A DNA stretch of 64,000 nucleotides from Mycolicibacterium sp. GF69 (GTDB lineage: Bacteria > Actinomycetota > Actinomycetes > Mycobacteriales > Mycobacteriaceae), in the NCBI RefSeq assembly GCF_003284965.1, contig NZ_QMEW01000006.1, positions 159,288 through 223,287 of the forward strand, given 5' to 3'. Positions 51,028 to 58,890 of the stretch are shown piece by piece. Each line of letters starts with the position of its first letter. Position 1 is the stretch's first letter. Under the pieces are notes generated by a model. It did not search any database and was not told where the DNA came from. It saw only the letters and a list, made by a program, of their open reading frames with translations. The position numbers and the translations under genes were made by a program.

Positions 51028-52842
51028 ATGATGTCGACAGACACCGATCAGAAGGCTTCCACCACGTCGCACGCAAACGTGGCCGTCATGTTCTTCGACC
51101 GCGTTCGACGTTCCGCCGACCGCGAAGCGTTCCGCACGCTCGATGGGGACCGGTGGACGTCGGTCAGCTGGCAGGAGGCTGCTGAGCAGGTCGAAGCCCT
51201 GGCGGCCGGGCTGTTGGCGCTGGGCATCGCGCCCGAGGAACGTGTCGGCATCGCCTCGAGCACCCGGTACGAGTGGATCCTCGCGGATCTGGCGATCATG
51301 TGTGCCGCAGCCGCGACCACGACGGTGTACCCCACGACGAACGCCGCCGACACCGCGTTCATTCTGAGCGATTCGCAATCTCGGGTGGCCTTCGTCGAGG
51401 ACGAGTCACAACTGGAGAAGGTGCGCGAACACCGCGATGAGCTACCGAAGCTCGAGAAGGTGGTCGTGATCGACGGCGAGGGGGACGGTGATCTGATCAT
51501 CTCCCTCGCCGAACTGACCGAGCTCGGAAAGAAGTACCTGACCGAGCACCCGGGATGCGTGCGCTCGACGGCCGATTCGATCACGCCCGACAAGCTCGCG
51601 ACGCTGATCTACACGTCGGGCACGACCGGTAAGCCCAAAGGGGTGAGGTTGTCCCACGAGGCATGGGTGTACGAGGGCACCACGGTCGCCGACTTCGGCA
51701 TCCTGGACGAGGACGACGTGCAGTTGTTGTGGCTGCCGCTGGCCCACGCGTTCGGCAAGGTGTTGATCACGGCCCAGTTGGCCTGCGGCTTCGCCAGCGC
51801 CATCGACGGGCGCGTGGACAAGATCGTCCCGAACATGGCCGAGGTGAAACCGACGTTCATGGGCGCGGCTCCGCGCATTTTCGAGAAGGCGCACGCGCGG
51901 GTCGTCACGTCACAGGAGGGTGTGAAGGAGAAGCTGTTCTCCGCCGCGTTCGCGGTCGGGCGTCAGGTCGATCGTCAACGACTCGCAGGGAAATCCGTGC
52001 CGCTGCCGTTGAAGATCGCGCACGCCGCGTTCGACCGTCTGGTCTTCAGCAAGGTGCGCGACGTGTTCGGCGGTCGCATCAAGTTCTTCATCTCGGGATC
52101 CGCGCCGCTGAACCGCGACATCGCCGAATGGTTCCACGCCGCGGGCCTGCTGATCCTCGAGGGTTACGGGCTCACCGAAACCGCCGCGGGCGCATTCATC
52201 AACCGGCCCGACAACTACAAGCTGGGCACCGTCGGGCAGGTTTTCGACGGCACCTCGGTGCGTATCGCCGACGACGGTGAGGTGCTCGTCAAGGGCCCGT
52301 GCGTGATGGACGGCTACCACAACCTGCCCGACAAGACAGCGGAGACGCTGACCGAGGACGGCTGGCTGCACACGGGCGACAAAGGCCAGTTGGACGACGA
52401 CGGCTTCCTGACGATCACCGGTCGGATCAAGGAGTTGTTCAAGACATCCGGCGGAAAGTACGTCGCCCCGCCGGCGATCGAGGGACGGTTCATGGCGCTG
52501 TGCCCGTACGCCGGCCACATCCTGGTGTTCGGCGAATCGCGCAACTTCTGCGTCGCGCTGATCACGCTCGATCCCGACGCGTTGTCGGACTGGGCCAAGG
52601 AACACCGATTGGGCGGCAAATCCTACGGCGAGCTGGTGAAGTCAGATGCGGTGCGCGACATGGTCGGCGGCTACGTGGACGAGCTCAACTCGCAGTTGAA
52701 CCGATGGGAGACCATCAAGAAGTGGGAGTTGCTCGACCGTGAGCTGTCCGTCGAAAGCGGTGAGCTGACACCGTCGTTGAAGGTCAAGCGCGCGGTCGTC
52801 GAAGAGCAGAATCAGGAACTGCTCGACTCGTTCTATTCGTGA
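51028..52842 (+). CDS. Long-chain fatty-acid-CoA ligase, FadD15-like
   Basis: 604-residue AMP-binding long-chain acyl-CoA synthetase. It has the P-loop YTSGTTGKPKGVRLSH, the gate and adenine region EGYGLTETAAG, WLHTGDKGQLDDDGFL, the long-chain FGESRNFCVALITLDPD segment, and a conserved C-terminal LTPSLKVKRAVVEE in place of the classical Lys motif. Layout matches bacterial FadD15/FACL homologues. ATG 51028 and ATG 51031 are adjacent. It stands alone on its strand and is convergent with DUF2252. Confidence 0.92.
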   Translation: MMSTDTDQKASTTSHANVAVMFFDRVRRSADREAFRTLDGDRWTSVSWQEAAEQVEALAAGLLALGIAPEERVGIASSTRYEWILADLAIMCAAAATTTVYPTTNAADTAFILSDSQSRVAFVEDESQLEKVREHRDELPKLEKVVVIDGEGDGDLIISLAELTELGKKYLTEHPGCVRSTADSITPDKLATLIYTSGTTGKPKGVRLSHEAWVYEGTTVADFGILDEDDVQLLWLPLAHAFGKVLITAQLACGFASAIDGRVDKIVPNMAEVKPTFMGAAPRIFEKAHARVVTSQEGVKEKLFSAAFAVGRQVDRQRLAGKSVPLPLKIAHAAFDRLVFSKVRDVFGGRIKFFISGSAPLNRDIAEWFHAAGLLILEGYGLTETAAGAFINRPDNYKLGTVGQVFDGTSVRIADDGEVLVKGPCVMDGYHNLPDKTAETLTEDGWLHTGDKGQLDDDGFLTITGRIKELFKTSGGKYVAPPAIEGRFMALCPYAGHILVFGESRNFCVALITLDPDALSDWAKEHRLGGKSYGELVKSDAVRDMVGGYVDELNSQLNRWETIKKWELLDRELSVESGELTPSLKVKRAVVEEQNQELLDSFYS

Positions 52843-52852
52843 CCGCGGCCTC

Positions 52853-54274
52853 CTAGACGCCCCGCTCCACGGGAAGCAGTCCGCGGTCGACCGCGGCGAC
52901 GAGTGCGGCGTGGTCGGCTTCGGTCTGGTCGGCGTAGCGACGTGCGAACTCGCACAATGCCTTATCGACCCGATCGGAGCTGCCCATGTATCCGGCGATC
53001 ATCGAGGCGCCACTGGTCCTGGCGTGGCCCTTGGCCAGAAGTTGGCCCACCACCCCGGCGTAGTCCGAAAGCGCAGCCGCGCCGATAGCGTCCAACGGGA
53101 TGCGCCCCTTCATGTTTCGGAATTGGCGCACATAGTATTGCCGTCCGTCCATGGTGGTCCAGCCCAACAGCGGGTCACTGACTGTCTGCAACGACTGCTG
53201 GTACTCCACGACGCGCTGCCCCTGGTGCGCGTGCCATGCCGATTCACCGTGCACGTAGCGAGCCAACACCGATCGACGGGCCTGCTTGAGCTGAAGGAAA
53301 ACCACGTCCTCGTCCGACGAGCCCTCCAGCAGCGCCACGTAGGCGCGTAGGCCGACACTGCCCACCCCGACGACCTTGTGGGCGACGTCAACCAGGGTGT
53401 AGCCACCGAGTACGCGTCGCCAGAACGGCGGCAGCGTATCCAGATAGTTGTCGAGCGCCTCGGCCAGTAACTTCGATTCCCGCAGCGGCAGTCGCGTGAT
53501 GAGGGGCGGTTCCTCGACGATCCTCCGCTCACCGTCCACCTCGTGGGTGAAGCGCGGCAGCGCTCGGTCGCCGGTGCGGTGCCGCGCCCGCTTGGCCGAC
53601 CGCACCACCTGTTCGTTGAGCGGTCCAGCCGTCTCGGCCGTCAGCCGGTCGACATCGAGGCGAACGAAAGCCCTTGTAAACAGCGGCAAGTCGGCGAGCC
53701 GACGCAACTCGCCGCGGTAGGAGGCAACGCAGGACAGCACCGCGTCGCCGCAGTGGTCCTCGGAGGTGCCGTTGTGGCGCCCAGCGACCCAGATGCTGGC
53801 GGCCAACCGCCGCAGGTCCCACTCCCAGCAGCCCGGGTGCGCCTCGTCGAAGTCGTTGAGGTCGATCACGAGATCCCTTTCGGGAGAGGCATAGAACCCA
53901 AAATTGCCGAAGTGCGAGTCGCCACAGACCACGGGTGTGATCCCGGTTGCGGGCAGATGCGCCACGTCCTCGGCCATCACCACGGCGGCGCCGCGCAAGA
54001 AACCATACGGCGAATCCACCATGCGCCCGACCCGGATCGGGATCAGCCGGTCGACCCGCCCCTGGTGGCTGATGTTGATGAGATCCACCGGGTCGGGACG
54101 ATCAGGAGGCGCCGTCCAGTCCGCCAACGACCTGCGCGGCACCCGCTTACGCAGGCTCTTGCCGAGGGCATAGCGCTCGGCCCGGGTGATCGGTCGCTGG
54201 CGCAACGACCGATAAGCGGTGCCATCGGCCTCGGCGAGGACCGTGTGCATGCCGGCTGCGGCGATGCCGTCCAT
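52853..54274 (-). CDS. DUF2252 domain-containing protein
   Basis: 473-residue protein of the DUF2252 family. The conserved blocks are [28 protein letters not shown] (a kinase-like GDxHxxN loop), [26 protein letters not shown] and [10 protein letters not shown]. The fold resembles aminoglycoside phosphotransferases, but no substrate is established. ATG 54274 is preferred; the longer open frame upstream overlaps the antitoxin promoter. It marks the end of the chromosomal-type segment. Confidence 0.88.
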   Translation of the reverse strand: MDGIAAAGMHTVLAEADGTAYRSLRQRPITRAERYALGKSLRKRVPRRSLADWTAPPDRPDPVDLINISHQGRVDRLIPIRVGRMVDSPYGFLRGAAVVMAEDVAHLPATGITPVVCGDSHFGNFGFYASPERDLVIDLNDFDEAHPGCWEWDLRRLAASIWVAGRHNGTSEDHCGDAVLSCVASYRGELRRLADLPLFTRAFVRLDVDRLTAETAGPLNEQVVRSAKRARHRTGDRALPRFTHEVDGERRIVEEPPLITRLPLRESKLLAEALDNYLDTLPPFWRRVLGGYTLVDVAHKVVGVGSVGLRAYVALLEGSSDEDVVFLQLKQARRSVLARYVHGESAWHAHQGQRVVEYQQSLQTVSDPLLGWTTMDGRQYYVRQFRNMKGRIPLDAIGAAALSDYAGVVGQLLAKGHARTSGASMIAGYMGSSDRVDKALCEFARRYADQTEADHAALVAAVDRGLLPVERGV

Positions 54275-54339
54275 ATGAGCTGGATACCTCGTCTGGCTAC
54301 AACAGTCCAGGAATGCCAGGGCCATGGCATAGTAGTGGC

Positions 54340-54576
54340 ATGAACCGCATACGTTTGAGCACGACGGTCGACGCCGGGCTGTTGAACACTGCACGCGACG
54401 TGCGGGCCGGTATCACTGACGCCGCTCTCATCGATGAGGCGCTCAATGCCTTACTTGCTCGTCATCGATCGGCTGAGGTGGATGCCAGCTATGCGGCCTA
54501 CGACAAGTACCCGATCGATGAGGCGGACGAGTGGGGCGACCTAGGGTCCTGGCGGCGGGCGGCTGCGGGCTCGTGA
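54340..54576 (+). CDS. Antitoxin, MazE-like
   Basis: 78-residue protein. [20 protein letters not shown] and [18 protein letters not shown] form a ribbon-helix-helix-like N-terminal DNA-binding part. The acidic C-terminus ([15 protein letters not shown]) is typical of the toxin-wrapping tail. It is coupled by GTGA to the MazF-like toxin gene. The complex would repress its own promoter in the 65-bp region shared with DUF2252. Confidence 0.85.
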   Translation: MNRIRLSTTVDAGLLNTARDVRAGITDAALIDEALNALLARHRSAEVDASYAAYDKYPIDEADEWGDLGSWRRAAAGS

Positions 54577-54899
54577 GCGCACTCCCGGCGCGCGGAGAGG
54601 TTTGGTGGTGTGAGATTTCCGAGATCGGCCGGCGCCCAGTCGTTGTGCTCTCACGCGATGCGGCGATCCCCAGGCTTCGACGCGTACTCGTCGCGCCCTG
54701 CACCACGACTATGCGGGGACTGGCTAGCGAAGTTGTTCTCGAGCCCGACTCCGACCCGATTCCGCGTCGGTCCGCGGTGAATCTGGATTCAGTCGAAAGT
54801 GTCTCGGTAGCGGTGTTGATCGATCGGCTGGGCCGCCTCGCCGACATCAGAATGCGCGAGATTTGCGCCGCACTGGAAGTCGCGGTCGACTGCGCTTGA
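54573..54899 (+). CDS. Toxin, MazF-like mRNA endoribonuclease
   Basis: 108-residue MazF/PemK-fold protein. [23 protein letters not shown] is the conserved beta-barrel start with the catalytic Arg region. [17 protein letters not shown] supplies the SxT-type loop (here TTT), and [13 protein letters not shown] matches the family. GTG 54573 overlaps the antitoxin stop. MazF toxins cut mRNA or tRNA at specific short sequences; the specificity here is unknown. Confidence 0.88.
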   Translation: MSALPARGEVWWCEISEIGRRPVVVLSRDAAIPRLRRVLVAPCTTTMRGLASEVVLEPDSDPIPRRSAVNLDSVESVSVAVLIDRLGRLADIRMREICAALEVAVDCA

Positions 54900-54979
54900 T
54901 GACGGATGTGGATTCGTCGGGCCAAGCACCGCTACTTCCGACCGAGCGGTTCACCGGATCCGCTGGAATCCGAGAGCCT

Positions 54980-54999
54980 CATTGAGTGGAGCTAAGGGG
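54980..54999. repeat. Short direct repeat containing a tRNA-Ala 3' end (left copy)
   Basis: CATTGAGTGGAGCTAAGGGG matches CATTCAGTGGAGCTAAGGGG at 56556-56575 at 19 of 20 positions. Bases 54987-54999 are identical to the discriminator, acceptor strand and first T-arm bases of the tRNA fragment there. It overlaps a terminator-like hairpin (AAGGGGC-GTCA-GCCCCTT, 54994-55011) behind MazF. It looks like an attachment-type repeat. Confidence 0.6.
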
Positions 55000-55011
55000 C
55001 GTCAGCCCCTT
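54994..55011 (+). terminator. Hairpin downstream of MazEF
   Basis: AAGGGGC pairs perfectly with GCCCCTT around GTCA, and outer GTGG/CCAC can extend the stem past a bulge. It lies 95 bp after the MazF stop. No U-tract follows. Confidence 0.45.
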
Positions 55012-55077
55012 CCACGGAGTCAGAGGAGGTGAAGAGGTCCGCGACCAGCCGGCCGATACATGGTGCTCGCGGCGCCC

Positions 55078-55111
55078 GATAGCATCACTTAATACATTAA
55101 GTGATGCTATC
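55078..55111. promoter_or_regulatory. Perfect 34-bp palindrome upstream of the Fic gene
   Basis: Two perfect 16-bp arms (GATAGCATCACTTAAT and its complement) flank the 2-bp centre AC. The palindrome ends 8 bp before GTG 55120. Its AT-rich centre probably overlaps the promoter. The Fic protein carries a C-terminal winged-helix-like region, so autoregulation through this site is likely. Confidence 0.7.
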
Positions 55112-55119
55112 ATCGATGC

Positions 55120-56328
55120 GTGGCATCAGCTGGGGAGAGCACCGCGCTCACGTACGAGACGCTGACGTGGGACGCGCCCGTCGAAGCCGGTTACGGACTT
55201 GCGGACCTGCGGGCAGCGCAGCGACAAGCCGGAGAGTACGAGGCCGCGATCCCGGCTTCCATCGCCGAACTCGCGGTGTCTCTTCCTGCGGCGGTCCTGG
55301 CCGACGCTGAAGAAGCGAGCAATGAGATCACACGTTTCGACGCTGAGCTCGGCGACGAGATCGCACCCTTCGCCGCCGTCCTGCTGCGATCGGAGGCCGC
55401 GGCGAGTTCGAACATCGAAAACCTGACCGCCTCCGCCCGCGCGATCGCCGAAGCCGAAGCCCTCGGCGACACCAGCCGGCGCAATGCCGCCCTGATCGTG
55501 AGCAACACCGAAGCCATGAAGGCTGCCGTCGCCCTCGCTGACCGACTCGACGACAAAGCGATCCTGGCTATGCACGCCGCCCTCATGCACCACAGCGACC
55601 CTGTCTCCGCCGGAAACTGGCGCACTGAGCAGGTCTGGATCGGCGGTGGAAATTTCGGCCCCCGCGGCGCCGACTACATCGCACCTCATCACACCCGCGT
55701 CCCCGGCGCGATCGAGGATCTCCTCGCCTTCACCCGTCGCGCCGATGTGCCCAGCCTCCCCCAGATCGCCATCGCCCACGCACAATTCGAGACCATCCAT
55801 CCCTTCACCGACGGCAACGGCCGGACCGGCCGCGCACTTATCCAAGCGATACTGCGCCACAAGCGACTCACTCGCCAGATCACCGTCCCGGTTTCGGCCG
55901 GGCTCCTCACCGACACCGATGCCTACTTCGGCGCCCTCGGCTCCTATCGCGACGGTGATCCCGCACCCATCGTCGAGCGGCTCTCGGAAGCGTCGCTGCT
56001 CGCGGTCGCGAACGGACGCCGACTGGTCAGCGACCTCAAATCTATTCGCGAAGAGTGGGATACAAGGATCGCTGCACGGCGGGACTCGGCTGTTCATCGG
56101 GTCGCCGACCTGCTCATCCAGAATCCGGTCTTCAACGCGCAACTTCTTCAGCGTGAACTTGGCATAACGACCGGGAACGCTCGCCGATACGTCGACCCGT
56201 TGACCGCCGCCGGAATAATCGTCGAGTTCACCGACCGCGCCCGCAACAGAGCCTGGCGCGCACCAGAAGTCCTCAGCGCGCTCGACGCGTTCGCCGCGCG
56301 AGCCGGGCGACGGGGCCGATCCGGCTAA
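55120..56328 (+). CDS. Fic family protein (class II, with C-terminal HTH)
   Basis: 402-residue Fic protein. The active motif HPFTDGNGRTGR is at residues 227-238. The N-terminal inhibitory motif SxxxE(G/N) is S96-E100-N101 (SSNIEN), which makes it class II. The C-terminal region (VADLLIQNPVFNAQLLQRELGITTGNARRYVDPLTAAGII) reads as a winged helix. Fic enzymes transfer AMP or another nucleotide to target proteins, and the inhibitory Glu keeps them quiet until released. GTG 55120 is the only start that fits; there is no clear ribosome site, so a leaderless transcript is possible. The gene is flanked by tRNA-end repeats. Confidence 0.92.
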   Translation: MASAGESTALTYETLTWDAPVEAGYGLADLRAAQRQAGEYEAAIPASIAELAVSLPAAVLADAEEASNEITRFDAELGDEIAPFAAVLLRSEAAASSNIENLTASARAIAEAEALGDTSRRNAALIVSNTEAMKAAVALADRLDDKAILAMHAALMHHSDPVSAGNWRTEQVWIGGGNFGPRGADYIAPHHTRVPGAIEDLLAFTRRADVPSLPQIAIAHAQFETIHPFTDGNGRTGRALIQAILRHKRLTRQITVPVSAGLLTDTDAYFGALGSYRDGDPAPIVERLSEASLLAVANGRRLVSDLKSIREEWDTRIAARRDSAVHRVADLLIQNPVFNAQLLQRELGITTGNARRYVDPLTAAGIIVEFTDRARNRAWRAPEVLSALDAFAARAGRRGRSG

Positions 56329-56408
56329 AGCGTCGGCCTGCACGGTCGTCACAACGGATCTGTTCACCGCTCCTAACGCCACGTTGTGGAAGTAGCCGGA
56401 CGCGCAAC

Positions 56409-56490
56409 TGTCGTCAGCGTTGTCGTCAGCCCGCACCGTTCGAGTGTGGAATCCATGTTCGAACGACGACTGTCGTCAAAGACTGTCGTC
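56409..56490 (+). repeat. Four direct copies of TGTCGTCA
   Basis: TGTCGTCA occurs at 56409, 56421, 56471 and 56483, as two pairs each spaced by 12 bp. They lie 73 bp from the tRNA 3' fragment. Paired short direct repeats beside a tRNA core resemble integrase or excisionase arm sites. Confidence 0.5.
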
Positions 56491-56562
56491 AAGACGGATC
56501 TCCGACCGTCCGCGCAAACGACGAAACCGCCCCGGCTGATGGCCGGAGCGGGTTTCATTCAG

Positions 56563-56609
56563 TGGAGCTAAGGGGACTCGAACCCCTGACCCCCACACTG
56601 CCAGTGTGA
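56563..56609 (-). pseudogene. tRNA-Ala(GGC) 3' fragment, attachment-site-like
   Basis: On the minus strand the 47 bases form the 3' part of a tRNA: anticodon stem-loop with loop CTGGCAG (anticodon GGC), variable loop, T-arm AGGGG-TTCGAGT-CCCCT, acceptor strand TAGCTCC and discriminator A. The D-arm and 5' acceptor strand are missing on the expected side. This is the usual footprint of an element integrated at a tRNA 3' end. The intact tRNA is not in the window. Confidence 0.75.
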
Positions 56610-56863
56610 GGCTCGGTGTGCTGTCCTGTATCGCTACGTCCACGACGTCCCGATCTGTGCAGCTCAACTGCTGGTGTGCGTACTCAGGCGTCCAGTGCGT
56701 ATTTGCGGGTGATCGAGCGTCTTAGGACACCACTAGGACACGCCGAACAATCGTTCGCGCCTGGGCTGTGTGATTAGGCGCTTGGGCAATCGATGCGCGC
56801 TCGCGATGGCTCGCCGCACAGGTATGCGGAAGACGCCGTCCGACCGATTAGCGTTCAGAGGCT

Positions 56864-57784
56864 ATGGCGAAGCGAGTGAGTCCAGCGATCCTGTCGCCCC
56901 TTCGGGAGGCGCTGACGCTCGCGTTCTGGTATCGCCAGGATTTACGTCGATACCTCAGTTCCTGCCTGCCAGACCATCGTGCACTCGTCGCCCAATTGGA
57001 TTGGACCGAACACAAACGCAACACTGTCGGTCAGCTCGTCGATACCCTCTACGCGGATCAGCACAAGTATTTCGATGCGCTACTGACGCTCATCCTGAGC
57101 ACCGCAGAAATCACCGACCCCGCCCATTTGAAGCGTCTCGATGATGGCGAACGCAAATACGAAGAAGCGACCGCCGCGCTTGCCTCTTTACGCGCTCAGG
57201 TGCTGCCTTACCGTCGCATGCGGTCTGACGCGGAAGCTGCCGAGGTGCGGCGAGAGCAAGACCGCGAACGGAAAAAAGCACGGCAGGGAGTGGTGCTCAA
57301 GCTTAACGAGTTGCGCGAACAGTTCATTACGCTGCATCAGCAGGAACCTCAAAAGCGCGGCTATTCGCTGGAGCATTTTCTGAACAAGCTCTTCAATCTC
57401 TACGATATCGACGCGAAGGGTCCATTCCGAATAGTCGGCGAACAGATCGACGGTGCGTTCACCTTTGAAGGCACCGACTTCCTTCTAGAAGCCAGGTGGC
57501 GTGCCGACAAGGCTGCCGCAACAGACTTGGGCACCTTCGCCGCGAAGATTGGCCGCAAGCTCGACAACACTCTGGGCCTATTTCTGTCAATGAACGGCTT
57601 CCAGGAAACGGCGATATCCCTGCATTCAAAAAACCGTCCGGTGATGATCCTGATGGACGGCGCTGACCTTAGCGTGGTCCTGGAAAATCACATCACGCTG
57701 CCAGAGCTGCTCAGTCGAAAGCGACAGCATGCCGCACGAACTGGCGAGATCCTGCTCAGCGCGTATCAGCTGCTACAGCCATAG
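56864..57784 (+). CDS. Mrr-like restriction endonuclease domain protein
   Basis: 306-residue protein. Residues 165-255 match the PD-(D/E)XK restriction domain of Mrr-like nucleases: RGYSLEHFLNKLFNLY, then VGEQIDGAF with D196, then LLEARW with E209. The Lys of the E-x-K motif is Arg (R211), a conservative but unusual change. The N-terminal 80 residues (LREALTLAFWYRQDLRRYL) resemble a small helical effector-associated or adaptor domain. A basic coiled region (EVRREQDRERKKARQ) links the parts. It probably belongs to a defence or stress response. It lies just inside the island beyond the tRNA fragment. Confidence 0.75.
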   Translation: MAKRVSPAILSPLREALTLAFWYRQDLRRYLSSCLPDHRALVAQLDWTEHKRNTVGQLVDTLYADQHKYFDALLTLILSTAEITDPAHLKRLDDGERKYEEATAALASLRAQVLPYRRMRSDAEAAEVRREQDRERKKARQGVVLKLNELREQFITLHQQEPQKRGYSLEHFLNKLFNLYDIDAKGPFRIVGEQIDGAFTFEGTDFLLEARWRADKAAATDLGTFAAKIGRKLDNTLGLFLSMNGFQETAISLHSKNRPVMILMDGADLSVVLENHITLPELLSRKRQHAARTGEILLSAYQLLQP

Positions 57785-57848
57785 CGACCGTTGCTTCGTC
57801 ACACCGCAGGGGCGATGGCATGTCAGTCCCCTGCGAGAGGATTATGCG

Positions 57849-58028
57849 ATGAACACACAGCATCCCTTTCACGAGGACCGACCTGACGACCTACCAGTAT
57901 CGGCAGGGTTGTGGGACGCAGCCCGCAAGTTCCTCGGTGTCGGGTTAGCAACAGCCATGTACCGCGCGATCAAGCCGCTCGAGACCGAACTGATCGCGCT
58001 ACGCCGCGTTCCTGTCGACGGCGGCTGA
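57849..58028 (+). CDS. Small hypothetical protein, 3' end altered by IS insertion
   Basis: 59-residue ORF with GAGAGG before ATG 57849. It has an acidic N-terminus and a helical C-terminus (GLWDAARKFLGVGLATAMYRAIKPLETELIALRRVP). The IS21-family element begins at 58013, inside the gene. Without the element and one target copy, the frame would end GTT-CCG-TGA, a 55-residue protein. The insertion replaced the stop with four new codons (VDGG) and a new TGA. The gene is not recognised; it follows the Mrr-like gene by 64 bp and could be its partner. Confidence 0.6.
   Translation: MNTQHPFHEDRPDDLPVSAGLWDAARKFLGVGLATAMYRAIKPLETELIALRRVPVDGG
58008..58012. repeat. IS target-site duplication, left copy
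   Basis: GTTCC at 58008-58012 is repeated at 60231-60235, directly outside the two ends of the IS element. Confidence 0.85.
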
Positions 58029-58071
58029 AAATTGACCCCCTGGCGGCAGGTGAAAATTGACCCCCTGGCGG
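58026..58071 (+). repeat. 21-bp direct repeat at the left IS end
   Basis: A 21-bp unit starting TGAAAATTGACCCCCTGG is present exactly twice (58026-58046 and 58051-58071), spaced by CAGG. Two diverged inverted copies occur at the right end around 60175-60217. They are probably transposase-binding sites. Confidence 0.85.
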
Positions 58072-58083
58072 TGTGGTTGGTGA

Positions 58084-58890
58084 TTATTCCTCAGTGGTGG
58101 CCGCGGCGGCAGGTGTGCGGCCGAGGTCGCGGTCTTTGAGTCGGTAGCTGTCTCCTTTCAGGGTGATGACTTCGGCGTGGTGGACGAGGCGGTCGATCAT
58201 GGCGGCGGCCACGACGTCGTCGCCGAACACTTCGCCCCAGCGGCCGAAGGCCTTGTTGGACGTGACGATCAGGCTGGCGCGTTCGTAGCGGGCCGAGACC
58301 AGTTGGAAGAACAGGTTGGCGGCTTCGGGTTCGAACGGGATGTAGCCGACTTCGTCGATGACGATGAGCGGGTAGCGGCCCAGTCGGGTGAGTTCAGCGT
58401 GGATGCGTCCGGCGTGATGTGCGTCGGCCAATCGGGCGACCCATTCGGCGGCGGTGGCGAACAGGACGCGGTGGCCGGCCTGGCACGCTCGCATGGCCAG
58501 TCCGATGGCCAGGTGGGTCTTGCCGGTGCCGGGTGGGCCGAGGAAGACGACGTTGTCTCGGGCGGCGACAAAGTCCAGCGTCCCGAGGTGGGCGATGGTG
58601 TCGCGTTTGAGTCCGCGGGCGTGGTCGAAGTCGAACTCCTCCAACGACTTGCGGGCAGGGAAGCGGGCTGCGCGGATGCGCCCCTCCCCGCCGTGGGACT
58701 CTCGCGCCGAGACCTCGCGCTGCAGACACGCCGCCAGATACTCCTTGTGGGTCCAGTTCTCCGCCCGCGCCCGTTCGGCCAGTCGGGCGATCGAATCCCG
58801 CAGCGTCGGCGCCTTCAATGCACGGGTCAGATAGGCCAGCTCGGCGGTCACGTCGCGGCCGGCGGTAGCGGTGGTCTTGGTAGCGGCCAT
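58084..58890 (-). CDS. istB: IS21-family helper ATPase IstB
   Basis: 268-residue AAA+ ATPase of the DnaC/IstB group. Walker A GPPGTGKTH is at residues 118-126, Walker B LIVIDEVGY near 175, and sensor region IVTSNKAFGRWGE follows. It regulates target selection and activates the IstA transposase. Its ATG shares one base with the IstA stop (TGATG). Full length for the family. Confidence 0.95.
   Translation of the reverse strand: MAATKTTATAGRDVTAELAYLTRALKAPTLRDSIARLAERARAENWTHKEYLAACLQREVSARESHGGEGRIRAARFPARKSLEEFDFDHARGLKRDTIAHLGTLDFVAARDNVVFLGPPGTGKTHLAIGLAMRACQAGHRVLFATAAEWVARLADAHHAGRIHAELTRLGRYPLIVIDEVGYIPFEPEAANLFFQLVSARYERASLIVTSNKAFGRWGEVFGDDVVAAAMIDRLVHHAEVITLKGDSYRLKDRDLGRTPAAAATTEE

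Larger units (their letters stand above)
56329..56863. other. 535-bp gap with tRNA fragment and attachment-like repeats
   Basis: No protein gene is credible between the Fic gene and the Mrr-like gene. The gap holds four TGTCGTCA repeats (56409-56490), a tRNA-Ala 3' fragment (56563-56609) and an otherwise plain stretch leading to ATG 56864. Confidence 0.6.
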
